This document shows positions 26,795 to 35,511 of a stretch of DNA of 64,000 nt, piece after piece. Source of the stretch: Clostridium sp. 1001271st1 H5 (GTDB taxonomy: Bacteria; Bacillota; Clostridia; Lachnospirales; Lachnospiraceae); assembly GCF_005845215.1 (NCBI RefSeq), contig NZ_SPHO01000003.1, forward strand, positions 310,001 through 374,000, given 5' to 3'. The position numbers and the translations under genes were made by a program. The stretch's first letter is position 1. Each line of letters starts with the position of its first letter. The notes beneath the pieces were generated by a model. It made no database searches and was not told the DNA's origin. It saw only the letters and a list, made by a program, of their open reading frames with translations.

Positions 26795-29700
26795 TGGACA
26801 GGAACCGAACCGGTATAAAAAAGAAGATTGCCCTGGCTGCTGTTTTGGTGGGGGCAGTGCTTTGCGCCCTGACGTTCCTGTTCATACATGAGGTCAAGGA
26901 GGAGCTGTGGAAACAGTCTGTCCAGACCATCATAGAGAGCACGCAGCAGGGCTGCAACACCCTGAAAATCCAGCTTACGGAGGATTACCAGTCCATGGGG
27001 ACTGTGGCGGAGAATCTCAAGGGATTTGCTTCCGGACAGCAGGAGGAACTGGGATTTCTGCTGGATTATTATTCCCAGATAGAAAGTGGAATCAGCCTGT
27101 ATCTGCCGGACGGGGCCTGTATTCCCGCGTATGGGAAGATTGACGAAGGGGCAAGGGAAACGCTTGACGGTACGGACCGGAAGAACGGCATCATTGACCC
27201 CCATATCAGCAGTGTCACCGGTGTCAATGTGTTTGATTTGTTTGTCCGGGTTACGCTGCAGGACGGGGTGCAGGGATACCTGGTAAAGGAATATGAAGTG
27301 GAACGTATTGTGGACAGCTTTACCCTGTCTTTCTATAATAATGCCGGATTTTCCTATGTGGTCAACCTGAAAGGGGATGTGCTGATTCGTTCTCCCCATC
27401 CAAACAGCAACAAAACAGTCAAGAACCTGTTTGATATGCTGCCGGAGACCCGGAACAGCCGTGAGAGTCTGGAACAGTTTTCCCAGTCCCTTCAGAATTC
27501 GTATACGGGCTGGGCAACCTTCAGCTATCAGGGGGAGGATACCGTATTCTGCTATGTGCCTTTGAAGCTCCAATCCGACTGGTACCTGATTTCCATTATT
27601 CCCCGGGATGTGGTCAATGCCCAGACAAATGAGATACTTGTGCGTGCTTTTACCCTGATTGGCTGTATCCTGCTGGGGATTGCCCTGCTGCTGGCCTTTT
27701 ATCTGCGTTATGCCAACAGGACCAACCGGAAATTAAGGAACCAGGCTGACTATATCAGCCGCCTGTACAATGCGGTGCCCGAGGGAATTGCCCTGATGTC
27801 TGTGGATTCCCCCTATGATTTCCTCCAGCTGAATCAGGAAGGGCTGAGGCTGCTCCGGTGTCCTGAGGGGGCATCCAATGATGCCATGAAGGGAAAAAGC
27901 CTGCGCGATGTGGTACACCGGGAGGACTATGAAAATCTGGCAGGACTGTTTAGGGATACGGCAGAAAGCGGCAGAAAGAATATCTTTGAGATACGTGTGA
28001 TTACTGCGGATAATGGGTATTTCTGGGGAGCCGGAATCGTGGAGAGGACCCTGGATGAAAATGGAAGCCCTGTATTGATTTCAGCTATCCACGACATCAC
28101 GGACGTAAAACTGGCGGAGGAGGAGGCGGAGAGGGAGAAGCTGCAGGAACGCCTTACCCTGGTAGGGGCCATTTCCAATGCATATCCGGTGATTGTCAGT
28201 CTTAACCTGACTAAGGATACATTAAACTTTATCTATGTAAAAGAGGGACTGATGCTGAATCTGGGCTGTCAGGAGTCCTACAGCCAGCTTTTTGAGGACG
28301 CTGCGTCCTCGATTCATCCGGAACATCAGGAAGAATTTGGCCGGCGTTTTTCGGCGGAGAATTTGAACAGGACCCTTGGCCGGGAGAAGAGCGAGGTGTT
28401 CCTGGATGTAAGGCAGATGCTTGGGGACGGCAGGTATCACTGGGTATCCATACAGATTATCCATGTGGATAATCCCTATTCAGAGGATAAACTGGCAATC
28501 CTGATTTCACGCCGTATTGACGAACAGCGCTATGAGGAGGAACAGAAACGCCGCGCCCTTCAGAGCGCGCTGGACAGCGCCAGGGCGGCCAGCGAGGCCA
28601 AGAGCCGGTTCCTGTCCAATATGAGCCATGATATACGGACTCCCATGAATGCAATTGTAGGCATGACGGCCATTGCCACCGCCCATCTCAGCGACAGGGA
28701 ACGGGTGATGGAATGTCTTAAGAAAATCAGCCTGTCCAGCAAGCATCTTCTGAGTCTGATTAACGATGTGCTGGACATGTCAAAAATCGAGAGCGGGAAG
28801 CTATCCATACGGGAGGAACCCTTTAATCTGGCTGAGCTGGTGGCGGAATCAGTGGAACTGGTGCGTCCCCAGGCCGAGGCCAACTGCCTGAAAATGGATG
28901 TGCATCTGGAAACCCTGAAAAGTGAGGATGTGGTGGGGGATGCCCTCCGAATCCGTCAGATATATATTAATATCCTGAGCAATGCAGCCAAGTACACCCC
29001 AAAAGGGGGAAGCATCCATGTGGAGGTGAAGCAGGAACGGGGGGTAGGAAGAGGATATGGGCGTTATGTGTTCCGGTGTGCGGACACAGGAATCGGTATG
29101 AGCGAGGAATTTGTGGGCAAGCTGTTCCAGCCCTTTGAACGGGCCCAGGACTCCACCAGCAGCCGGATTACCGGGACCGGTCTGGGAATGGCCATTACTA
29201 AGAATTTGATAGATTTAATGAATGGTGATATCATAGTAGAAAGCAGGCCGGGCGAAGGCTCTGTATTCACAGTGGCCCTTCCCCTGCTGATTCAGGATGC
29301 AGTGCCTGAGGAGGTGCCGGAGGAATGGATAGGCATCCACTGTCTGATTGTGGATGATGATGAACAGACCTGTGAGAATGCGGCGGAGCTTTTAGGGGAT
29401 ATGGGACTGCGTCCTCAGTTTGTCACGGAAGGTGCTGCGGCAGTAAGGCGGGTATTGGAGCTGAAGGATTCAGAGGACCCGTTCCGCCTGGTTATTGTGG
29501 ACTGGAAGATGCCGGATATGGATGGGGTGGAAGTGGCCCGCCGCATCCGGCAGAAGGTGGGAAGAGAGGTTCCCGTCATTGTGCTGACTGCCTATGACTG
29601 GGCGGAAATTGAGACAGAGGCCAGGGAAGCCGGCGTATCCGCATTTCTGGCAAAGCCCTTTTACCGGTCCAAGATATGCTACCTTCTCAGCGAGCTGAGC

Positions 29701-30132
29701 GGTGAAAAGGAAGGGCAGGAATGGAACGGATTTACAGGCCGGGCGGATTTTACAGGCCGGCGTATCCTTCTGGTGGAAGACAATGAAATGAACCGTGAGA
29801 TTGCCAGAACCCTGATAGAGGAGATGGGAGTGGAGGTGGAGGAAGCCTGTGACGGGGAGGAAGCCCTGGAACGGTTCCGACAAGTCCCTGAACATTATTA
29901 CGACATGATTCTGATGGATGTGCAGATGCCAAAGATGGATGGATATGAATCCACAAGGGCTATCCGCCGTCTGGACAGGGAGGATGCGGCCTCTATACCC
30001 ATCGTAGCCATGACTGCCAATGCATTTGCAGAGGATGTTCAGAACGCCCTTCGCGCCGGAATGACAGCACATTTTGCAAAACCCATAGACGCCGGTGTGC
30101 TGGAGCAGATGATATATAAGTATTTGAGGTGA
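26794..30132 (+). CDS. Hybrid sensor histidine kinase with two PAS-like and two receiver domains
   Basis: 1112 residues from the ATG at 26794 (GGGAGG seven bases upstream), translationally coupled to the lipoprotein gene. Order: membrane helix (about 8-30), extracytoplasmic Cache-like sensor (about 35-275), helix (about 285-310), two PAS-type domains (about 320-440 and 455-580), dimer domain with the phospho-acceptor His612 in NMSHDIRTPMNAI, ATPase domain (NILSNAAKYTP, DTGIGM, GTGLGMAI), then receivers with Asp903 (VIVDWKMPDMDG) and Asp1042 (ILMDVQMPKMDG). There is no DNA-binding output and no histidine phosphotransfer domain, so its output must run through a separate protein. The next genes are two transcription factors without receiver domains. 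Confidence 0.93.
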   Translation: MDRNRTGIKKKIALAAVLVGAVLCALTFLFIHEVKEELWKQSVQTIIESTQQGCNTLKIQLTEDYQSMGTVAENLKGFASGQQEELGFLLDYYSQIESGISLYLPDGACIPAYGKIDEGARETLDGTDRKNGIIDPHISSVTGVNVFDLFVRVTLQDGVQGYLVKEYEVERIVDSFTLSFYNNAGFSYVVNLKGDVLIRSPHPNSNKTVKNLFDMLPETRNSRESLEQFSQSLQNSYTGWATFSYQGEDTVFCYVPLKLQSDWYLISIIPRDVVNAQTNEILVRAFTLIGCILLGIALLLAFYLRYANRTNRKLRNQADYISRLYNAVPEGIALMSVDSPYDFLQLNQEGLRLLRCPEGASNDAMKGKSLRDVVHREDYENLAGLFRDTAESGRKNIFEIRVITADNGYFWGAGIVERTLDENGSPVLISAIHDITDVKLAEEEAEREKLQERLTLVGAISNAYPVIVSLNLTKDTLNFIYVKEGLMLNLGCQESYSQLFEDAASSIHPEHQEEFGRRFSAENLNRTLGREKSEVFLDVRQMLGDGRYHWVSIQIIHVDNPYSEDKLAILISRRIDEQRYEEEQKRRALQSALDSARAASEAKSRFLSNMSHDIRTPMNAIVGMTAIATAHLSDRERVMECLKKISLSSKHLLSLINDVLDMSKIESGKLSIREEPFNLAELVAESVELVRPQAEANCLKMDVHLETLKSEDVVGDALRIRQIYINILSNAAKYTPKGGSIHVEVKQERGVGRGYGRYVFRCADTGIGMSEEFVGKLFQPFERAQDSTSSRITGTGLGMAITKNLIDLMNGDIIVESRPGEGSVFTVALPLLIQDAVPEEVPEEWIGIHCLIVDDDEQTCENAAELLGDMGLRPQFVTEGAAAVRRVLELKDSEDPFRLVIVDWKMPDMDGVEVARRIRQKVGREVPVIVLTAYDWAEIETEAREAGVSAFLAKPFYRSKICYLLSELSGEKEGQEWNGFTGRADFTGRRILLVEDNEMNREIARTLIEEMGVEVEEACDGEEALERFRQVPEHYYDMILMDVQMPKMDGYESTRAIRRLDREDAASIPIVAMTANAFAEDVQNALRAGMTAHFAKPIDAGVLEQMIYKYLR

Positions 30133-30136
30133 AAGG

Positions 30137-31540
30137 ATGAAAGCTGACAGTGGTTTAAACAGGCTGGTATATGAATATTTTGAGGCCAGGATTCTTTATG
30201 GATATTATAAATATGGAGAAAGTCTTCCGTCCATAAAGAAAATATGCCAGATGTTCCATCTGGCGCAGGCAACCGTAAGGGCTGCTCTGACCTCCCTGGA
30301 GAACAGAGGATATATAAGGGTTGAACCGAGAAAGACACCTAAGGTGATTTATAAAGCAGGACCAGCCGGATTCAGGGAGAATGCAGCCAGGTATTTTGTG
30401 CCGAGGAAAATGGGAATCGTGGATTTGGCCCAGTCAGGAAAGCTGCTGTTTGAGCCGCTGTGGCGGGAAGGTCTGAACCGGTGGAAGGATGAGGAATGGG
30501 AATCCCTTTTATATAATATGAAGCACCCGGAGGCAGGAGCCGTATCCATGCCGGTGGAGTTTTATATATTGGCATTCAGGGCGCTGGACAACCGCCTGTT
30601 TCTTAATCTCTATTGGGAGACTGTGCGTTATATAAGGTTCGCTTATCTGTCTGACCAGGAATCCCGGAAAAAGTTCACGGACCAGGAGTTGGACGGACTG
30701 TCCAGGGATGATGTCATTTCATTGCTGGGACAGTCCTTTGAGGCGTCCTATGGCCGCGCTGTGACGGATTTGTTTTCTTTCATAGAGCAGGCGCAGTCGG
30801 AGTACGGCATGGAGGATGCGAAGCAGGTTCCTTTTTACTGGAATATTTACAGGCAGCGTCCCCAGCTGAGGTATACGCTTGCATCCCGCATCCTGTGGGG
30901 AATTGAGAAGGGAATCTATCCGCCGGGAACCTATCTGCCGTCTCTTCCGCGGATGGCGGAGCATTATGAGGTGTCCCTGAATACGGTGAGGCGTACCCTG
31001 TCCATTCTGGACAGCATGGGCATGACCAGGTCCTTTCACGGAAAGGGGACCCTTGTCCTGACAGAGCCGGAGGGGGTGGATTTGGCCAATCCGGAAATAA
31101 GGGAGGGTATGAAGCTGTATATTGAAAGTCTGCAGCTGATGATGCTGACCATAAAACAGGTGGTGCTGTATACACTGGAGCATGCGCCGGCGTATGTTGT
31201 GGAGAAGCTGAAACATGATGTCTGCCAGCTCAGGGAAGAACGGAAAAGCTATATGGCCTTTGAGGTGGTGCTTGGGTTCATTGAACAAAGCTGCGGGCTG
31301 AATCTGGTAAAGGAGTGTTACAAAAAGCTAAGGGAGCTGATTGTATGGGGGTATCCCATTGTGCTGCTGCGCCTGAAGGAAAGGGACATACACATGGAAT
31401 ATGAAGGCATTGTGGCTCTGGCAGGCCGGCATCTGCAGGAGGGGAACGCAGAGGCGTTCTCCCACGATGTGAAAGAACTGATGGGATGGGAATATCAGGA
31501 GGTACGGATGTTCCTGGAACATATGGGCGCCCCGCAATAA
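30137..31540 (+). CDS. GntR-family regulator with two DNA-binding domains
   Basis: 467 residues, starting four bases after the kinase stop. Two winged helix-turn-helix units of the GntR type are visible in one chain: residues about 5-73 (GESLPSIKKICQMFHLAQATV) and about 245-308 (YLPSLPRMAEHYEVSLNTVRR). The segments between (75-240) and after (310-467) are mostly helical and not recognised. Typical GntR proteins have one such unit and a ligand domain. This one could bind two half-sites as a monomer or bridge separate operators. Its place in the operon suggests it acts in the same pathway as the kinase, perhaps repressing target genes. Confidence 0.85.
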   Translation: MKADSGLNRLVYEYFEARILYGYYKYGESLPSIKKICQMFHLAQATVRAALTSLENRGYIRVEPRKTPKVIYKAGPAGFRENAARYFVPRKMGIVDLAQSGKLLFEPLWREGLNRWKDEEWESLLYNMKHPEAGAVSMPVEFYILAFRALDNRLFLNLYWETVRYIRFAYLSDQESRKKFTDQELDGLSRDDVISLLGQSFEASYGRAVTDLFSFIEQAQSEYGMEDAKQVPFYWNIYRQRPQLRYTLASRILWGIEKGIYPPGTYLPSLPRMAEHYEVSLNTVRRTLSILDSMGMTRSFHGKGTLVLTEPEGVDLANPEIREGMKLYIESLQLMMLTIKQVVLYTLEHAPAYVVEKLKHDVCQLREERKSYMAFEVVLGFIEQSCGLNLVKECYKKLRELIVWGYPIVLLRLKERDIHMEYEGIVALAGRHLQEGNAEAFSHDVKELMGWEYQEVRMFLEHMGAPQ

Positions 31541-31562
31541 GGCTCCGGAACAGGAGGCTGCT

Positions 31563-32474
31563 ATGAAGGTAATCCGTAAAGTTGAGCTTAAACCGGGAAG
31601 CTATGAAGAGGAACTGCCGGGAATCTCGGCGGAATTTCCCTACATTGCTTCCTATGTGGAGTTGGATAAGTGCGCGGGAAGACAATCCCCCTGGCATTGG
31701 CACAAAGAGGTGGAGCTGTTTTACATGGAGCAGGGCAGCCTGGAATATGATACGCCTCAGGGCAGGACGGTTTTCACTGCCGGCTCAGGGGGTTTTGTGA
31801 ATTCAAACGTGCTTCATATGTCCAGGGCAAGGGATGGGGCGGAGGTGGCTACCCTTCTTCACATCTTTAACCCGCTGCTAATCAGCGGTCAGAGCGGAAG
31901 CATCATTGACCGGAAGTATGTATCGCCCCTTGTGACCTTGTCCCAGATAGAGATAATCGGGCTGTACCCGGACCAGCCGGCCCACGGACCTGTCCTGGAA
32001 GCCCTGCGGCGGTCCTTTCAGATATCGGAGGATGAGTATGGCTATGAAATCCGTTTGCGGGCAGCCCTGTCCGAAATATGGTGCAGTCTCCTTTCACTGG
32101 CAGGGACCATGGAGAAAAGCACCAGATACAGCAGCCGGTCCAGCCAGAAAATAAAAATTATGATGGCGTTCATCCACAAACACTGCGGGGATAAGCTGTC
32201 GGTAAAGGAGATTGCGGCGTCCGCCTTCATCAGTGAGCGGGAGTGTTTCAGAGTGTTTAAGGACTGCCTGAATATGACCCCGGTAGAATATGTGACCAGC
32301 TACCGCCTTCAGCGGGCTTGCTGGATGCTGGCCGAGGGAAATGAGCCCATCACCGGCATATGCCAGGCCTGCGGCCTGGGAAGCAGCAGTTACTTCGGCA
32401 AGGTATTCCGCAGCTGCATGGGATGCAGCCCCAAGGAGTACCGGCTAAAGTGGCGGAATAGTAATATAAGATGA
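31563..32474 (+). CDS. AraC-family transcriptional regulator with cupin sensor
   Basis: 303 residues, AGGAGG five bases before the start. The N-terminal cupin part (about 20-130) shows SPWHWHKEVELFYMEQG, usual for small-ligand-binding AraC proteins. The C-terminal 100 residues hold two helix-turn-helix units, with KEIAASAFISERECFRVFKD and GLGSSSYFGKVFRSCMGCSPKEY. It follows the GntR gene by 22 bases and is the last clear member of the sensory operon. It probably activates sugar-use genes elsewhere; none lie next to it. Confidence 0.9.
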   Translation: MKVIRKVELKPGSYEEELPGISAEFPYIASYVELDKCAGRQSPWHWHKEVELFYMEQGSLEYDTPQGRTVFTAGSGGFVNSNVLHMSRARDGAEVATLLHIFNPLLISGQSGSIIDRKYVSPLVTLSQIEIIGLYPDQPAHGPVLEALRRSFQISEDEYGYEIRLRAALSEIWCSLLSLAGTMEKSTRYSSRSSQKIKIMMAFIHKHCGDKLSVKEIAASAFISERECFRVFKDCLNMTPVEYVTSYRLQRACWMLAEGNEPITGICQACGLGSSSYFGKVFRSCMGCSPKEYRLKWRNSNIR

Positions 32475-32589
32475 CAGCAATTCGATATCTTTGGGTAATG
32501 TGATGCACTATAATGATAGTAGGAAGAGGGTATGGCACCTTCTTCCCACGGTCATGGAAGGGGCTGCATATTCCTGGAGGTGTTGGATT

Positions 32590-32829
32590 GTGATAAAACT
32601 TACTATATTGAACATGAATGGATTCCTGCAGATTGTGAATCAGTGCAGCGGCGCAGTCAACGCCGTATGTCCGGATGGAAAATGGCGGGATATCAACAAG
32701 TCATACGCTGCCCAGAAGGTGTTATGGGACCAATTCAGGGAGAATCATGGCAGCCTGGCCCTGAAACTGGATTTCCAGAAGCCGGAGGATTATGTGAGGA
32801 TTGTGTATCATCACATCAGTGAGATTTAA
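32590..32829 (+). CDS. Small conserved-looking protein of unknown function
   Basis: 79 residues with a GTG start nine bases after GGAGG (32576-32580). It starts with IKLTILNMNGFLQIVNQC, and the C-terminal part is rich in charged residues (PEDYVRIVYHHISEI). I do not recognise a family. A mature ribosome site, a clean stop and a textbook terminator 60 bases later support it as a real gene. A longer open frame to 32491 has no ribosome site. It follows the AraC gene by 115 bases and could be the tail of that transcript. Confidence 0.6.
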   Translation: MIKLTILNMNGFLQIVNQCSGAVNAVCPDGKWRDINKSYAAQKVLWDQFRENHGSLALKLDFQKPEDYVRIVYHHISEI

Positions 32830-32888
32830 GGGAGCGGAATTTTTCACTATGATGATTTTGCCATCTGGATTTGATGGCGGTGTATTTT

Positions 32889-32913
32889 GCAGGTTCTTCG
32901 GAACCTGCTTTTT
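32889..32913 (+). terminator. Intrinsic terminator with UUCG loop
   Basis: GCAGGTTC (32889-32896) pairs perfectly with GAACCTGC (32901-32908) around TTCG and is followed by five T. It separates the sensory operon from the MerR gene. Confidence 0.93.
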
Positions 32914-33009
32914 CATTTCGCACTGCAGATTTTGTGCTGAAAGAGAGAACCCTACATTATAACACCAGGGTTGGAGACTGTGATATAAAGGGAGAGGAGG
33001 TGCATTTTT

Positions 33010-33783
33010 ATGAAGACATACAGGACAGTGGACCTGGCAAGGATGTTTGGAATTCATGTTAACACCGTGCGTCTGTATGAAAGATACGGCCTGATTCCAA
33101 AGGCAGAGAGGACAGGCAGCGGTTACCGGATATTTACGGAGCTTCATGTGGAGCAGTTTAAGCTGGCAAGGGCGGCCCTGCGGGTGGAGGTCCTGCAAAA
33201 CGGACTGAGGAAACAGGCAGTGGCCATCATTAAGACATCAGCGTCAGGGGATTATGGGAAGGCATTGGAGATGACAAAAAGTTACAGCACCCAGCTGGAC
33301 CGGGAGATGAAACATGCAGAGGAGGCTGTCCGGACATGCCGGGCACTGCTTGCAGGCATAAAAGGCCCCTGGCCTGAAAATGGCTGCGGCCAGGCTGTGT
33401 ACACAAGAAAGGAAGCAGCGGATATGCTGGGAGTTACCATTGACACGCTGAGGAACTGGGAGCTTAACGGCCTGTTTTCCGTCAGGCGGACAGCCAACGG
33501 TTACCGGGTTTATACAGGGGAAGATATTAAGAGGCTGGCCATCATACGCTCCCTCCGGTGCGCCAGCTATTCCCTTTCGTCTATTTTGCGGATGTTAAAC
33601 GCCCTGTCCGGGAATCCGTCCGCCAATATCCGGAGAATCATTGATACGCCCGGCGGGGACGACGATATCATCACTGCCTGCGATAAGCTGCTCACTTCCC
33701 TGGCGGAGGCCAGGGAGAACGCAGGGTATGTGGAATCGCAGATAAGGAAGATGATGGAGATGGGACATGGTAATCAGCTGTGA
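33010..33783 (+). CDS. MerR-family regulator with two MerR DNA-binding domains
   Basis: 257 residues. Two MerR-type helix-turn-helix units are present: about 3-70 (TVDLARMFGIHVNTVRLYERYGLIPKAER) described by its YxxxDLA and RxYERxGLI features, and about 131-200 (TRKEAADMLGVTIDTLRNWE...GLF). The middle (75-120) is a helical linker. Ordinary MerR proteins have one unit and dimerise through a coiled coil. A two-unit chain could bind DNA without a normal dimer. The gene is followed by an ABC-2 exporter pair, its likely target, after a 111-base gap. GAGGAGGTG precedes the start. Confidence 0.88.
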   Translation: MKTYRTVDLARMFGIHVNTVRLYERYGLIPKAERTGSGYRIFTELHVEQFKLARAALRVEVLQNGLRKQAVAIIKTSASGDYGKALEMTKSYSTQLDREMKHAEEAVRTCRALLAGIKGPWPENGCGQAVYTRKEAADMLGVTIDTLRNWELNGLFSVRRTANGYRVYTGEDIKRLAIIRSLRCASYSLSSILRMLNALSGNPSANIRRIIDTPGGDDDIITACDKLLTSLAEARENAGYVESQIRKMMEMGHGNQL

Positions 33784-33894
33784 GAACCGAAAGCAGGCAC
33801 CAGCGGGAACCTATTCCGGAAAAGCCTACACTTATCCACCAGACCCTGGAATTATGCTAATATTCTGATACACATGAATCAAGGAGGCGGAAAA

Positions 33895-34659
33895 ATGATG
33901 AATCAGGCACAACAATGGAAGGATGGGAATACTGCTGGCTGTGAAGAAGCGGTGACGGTTTCAGGACTGAGCAAGTCCTATTCCGGTAAAAAGGTAATTG
34001 AGAACCTGAGCCTTACAATCAGGCCGGGCCAGGTATATGGACTGCTGGGGGCCAATGGCTCAGGAAAGAGTACGGCTGTGGAATGTATGCTGGGAACCAG
34101 GAGGGCTGATGCGGGAACGGTCCGGATACTGGGTTTTGACCCTGTGAAGGAGCGCAGACAGCTGTTCGAACAGGTGGGGGTGCAGTTCCAGGAAGCAAAT
34201 TATCCGGACCGAATCAAGGTAAGAGAGCTTTGTGAGGAGACTGCCTGCCTGTATGAGAAAACAGCGGATTACCGGGATTTGCTGCGGCAGTTTAATCTGG
34301 AGGACAAGGCCGGCGCCATGGTTGGCCAGCTGTCAGGCGGACAGAAACAGAAGCTTTTTATTATTCTGGCACTTATACCAGGTCCCAGGGCGGTGTTCCT
34401 GGATGAGCTGACAACGGGGCTGGACACAAAAGCCCGCAGGGAGGTCTGGAAATGCCTTTTGGAAATGAAGGAACAGGGCCTTACCATATGCCTGGTATCC
34501 CATTTCATGGACGAGGTGGAAATGCTCTGTGACCGAATCGGTATCTTAAAGGACGGAAATTTTGCCTTTGAGGGAACCGTTAAGGAGGCAGTGGACAACA
34601 GTCCTTATAGCAACCTGGAAGATGCGTATTTGTGGTGGACACAGGAGGAAAACAGATGA
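33895..34659 (+). CDS. ABC-2 type exporter ATP-binding protein
   Basis: 254 residues from the ATG at 33895 (AAGGAGG seven bases upstream; ATG 33898 also possible). Walker A is GLLGANGSGKSTAVE, signature LSGGQKQKLFIIL, Walker B AVFLDELTTGLD. In Walker B, Leu replaces the usual Pro after Glu, a minor change in this subfamily. Such pairs expel antibiotics, peptides or other toxic compounds. The stop overlaps the permease start (ATGA). The preceding MerR-type gene probably senses the exported compound. Confidence 0.92.
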   Translation: MMNQAQQWKDGNTAGCEEAVTVSGLSKSYSGKKVIENLSLTIRPGQVYGLLGANGSGKSTAVECMLGTRRADAGTVRILGFDPVKERRQLFEQVGVQFQEANYPDRIKVRELCEETACLYEKTADYRDLLRQFNLEDKAGAMVGQLSGGQKQKLFIILALIPGPRAVFLDELTTGLDTKARREVWKCLLEMKEQGLTICLVSHFMDEVEMLCDRIGILKDGNFAFEGTVKEAVDNSPYSNLEDAYLWWTQEENR

Positions 34660-35399
34660 AACGGTTTTATACTATATTGAAAACAGAGCTGAAACTATCC
34701 GTCAGGGGTATGGATATGGTTATATTTGCTCTCTGCATGCCCCTGGTTATCATTTCACTTTTGGGAATTATTTATGGCAGTAAGCCTGCCTATCCGGGGG
34801 CAGGATATACGTTCCTGGAGCAATCCTTTGGGGCTGTCACCACCATAGCGGTCTGCGCAGGCGGCGTTATGGGGCTGCCCCTGGTGATTTCGGAATACAG
34901 GCAGAAGAAGATACTGAAGCGGTATCAGGTAACGCCAGCCAGCCCGGCCCTGCTTCTGGCAGTCCAGGCAGCGGTCTATGCAGTCTACTCCCTGGCGGCC
35001 CTGGTGCTGGTTTATATGGCTTCAGTCCTGTTTTTCGGAGCGCACTTTGCAGGCTCGGCGGCGGCATACATGGCTGTGTTCCTGTTTGTCATGCTGTCTG
35101 TATTCAGCATAGGCATAATGGTGGGGGGCGTTGCGCGGGATGTGAAGACTGCAGGCATTGCGGCAAGCCTATTGTATTTTCCCATGCTGGCCCTGTCCGG
35201 CACCACCCTGCCCTATGAGGTGATGCCGCCTGCCCTGCAGCGGGTTGCAGATATCCTTCCCCTGACCCAGGCCGTCAAGCTGCTGAAGGCTGTTTCCCTG
35301 GGGCAGCCGGCGGAGGACGTGTGGAAATCCTGTCTGTACATGGCAGTGTGCTTCCTGGTGTGCAGCGGGATTTCCCTCCGGTATTTTAAGTGGGAATGA
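34656..35399 (+). CDS. ABC-2 type exporter permease
   Basis: 247 residues from the ATG at 34656 (AGGAGGA upstream), overlapping the ATPase stop by four bases. Six membrane helices are expected. The ABC-2 signature region is ALSGTTLPYEVMPPALQRVADILPLTQAVKLL near the C-terminus. It forms the membrane part of the exporter with the preceding ATPase. Confidence 0.9.
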   Translation: MKRFYTILKTELKLSVRGMDMVIFALCMPLVIISLLGIIYGSKPAYPGAGYTFLEQSFGAVTTIAVCAGGVMGLPLVISEYRQKKILKRYQVTPASPALLLAVQAAVYAVYSLAALVLVYMASVLFFGAHFAGSAAAYMAVFLFVMLSVFSIGIMVGGVARDVKTAGIAASLLYFPMLALSGTTLPYEVMPPALQRVADILPLTQAVKLLKAVSLGQPAEDVWKSCLYMAVCFLVCSGISLRYFKWE

Positions 35400-35511
35400 G
35401 AGTAAACATTCCCTTTTGCAATGGAGCTGGTTTGGACTTGATTTATGGCAGGCTTTATGTGAAAATAAAAGGCAGAGAATTATAAGCTGGAGTGTGTGAA
35501 AAGGAGTTATT

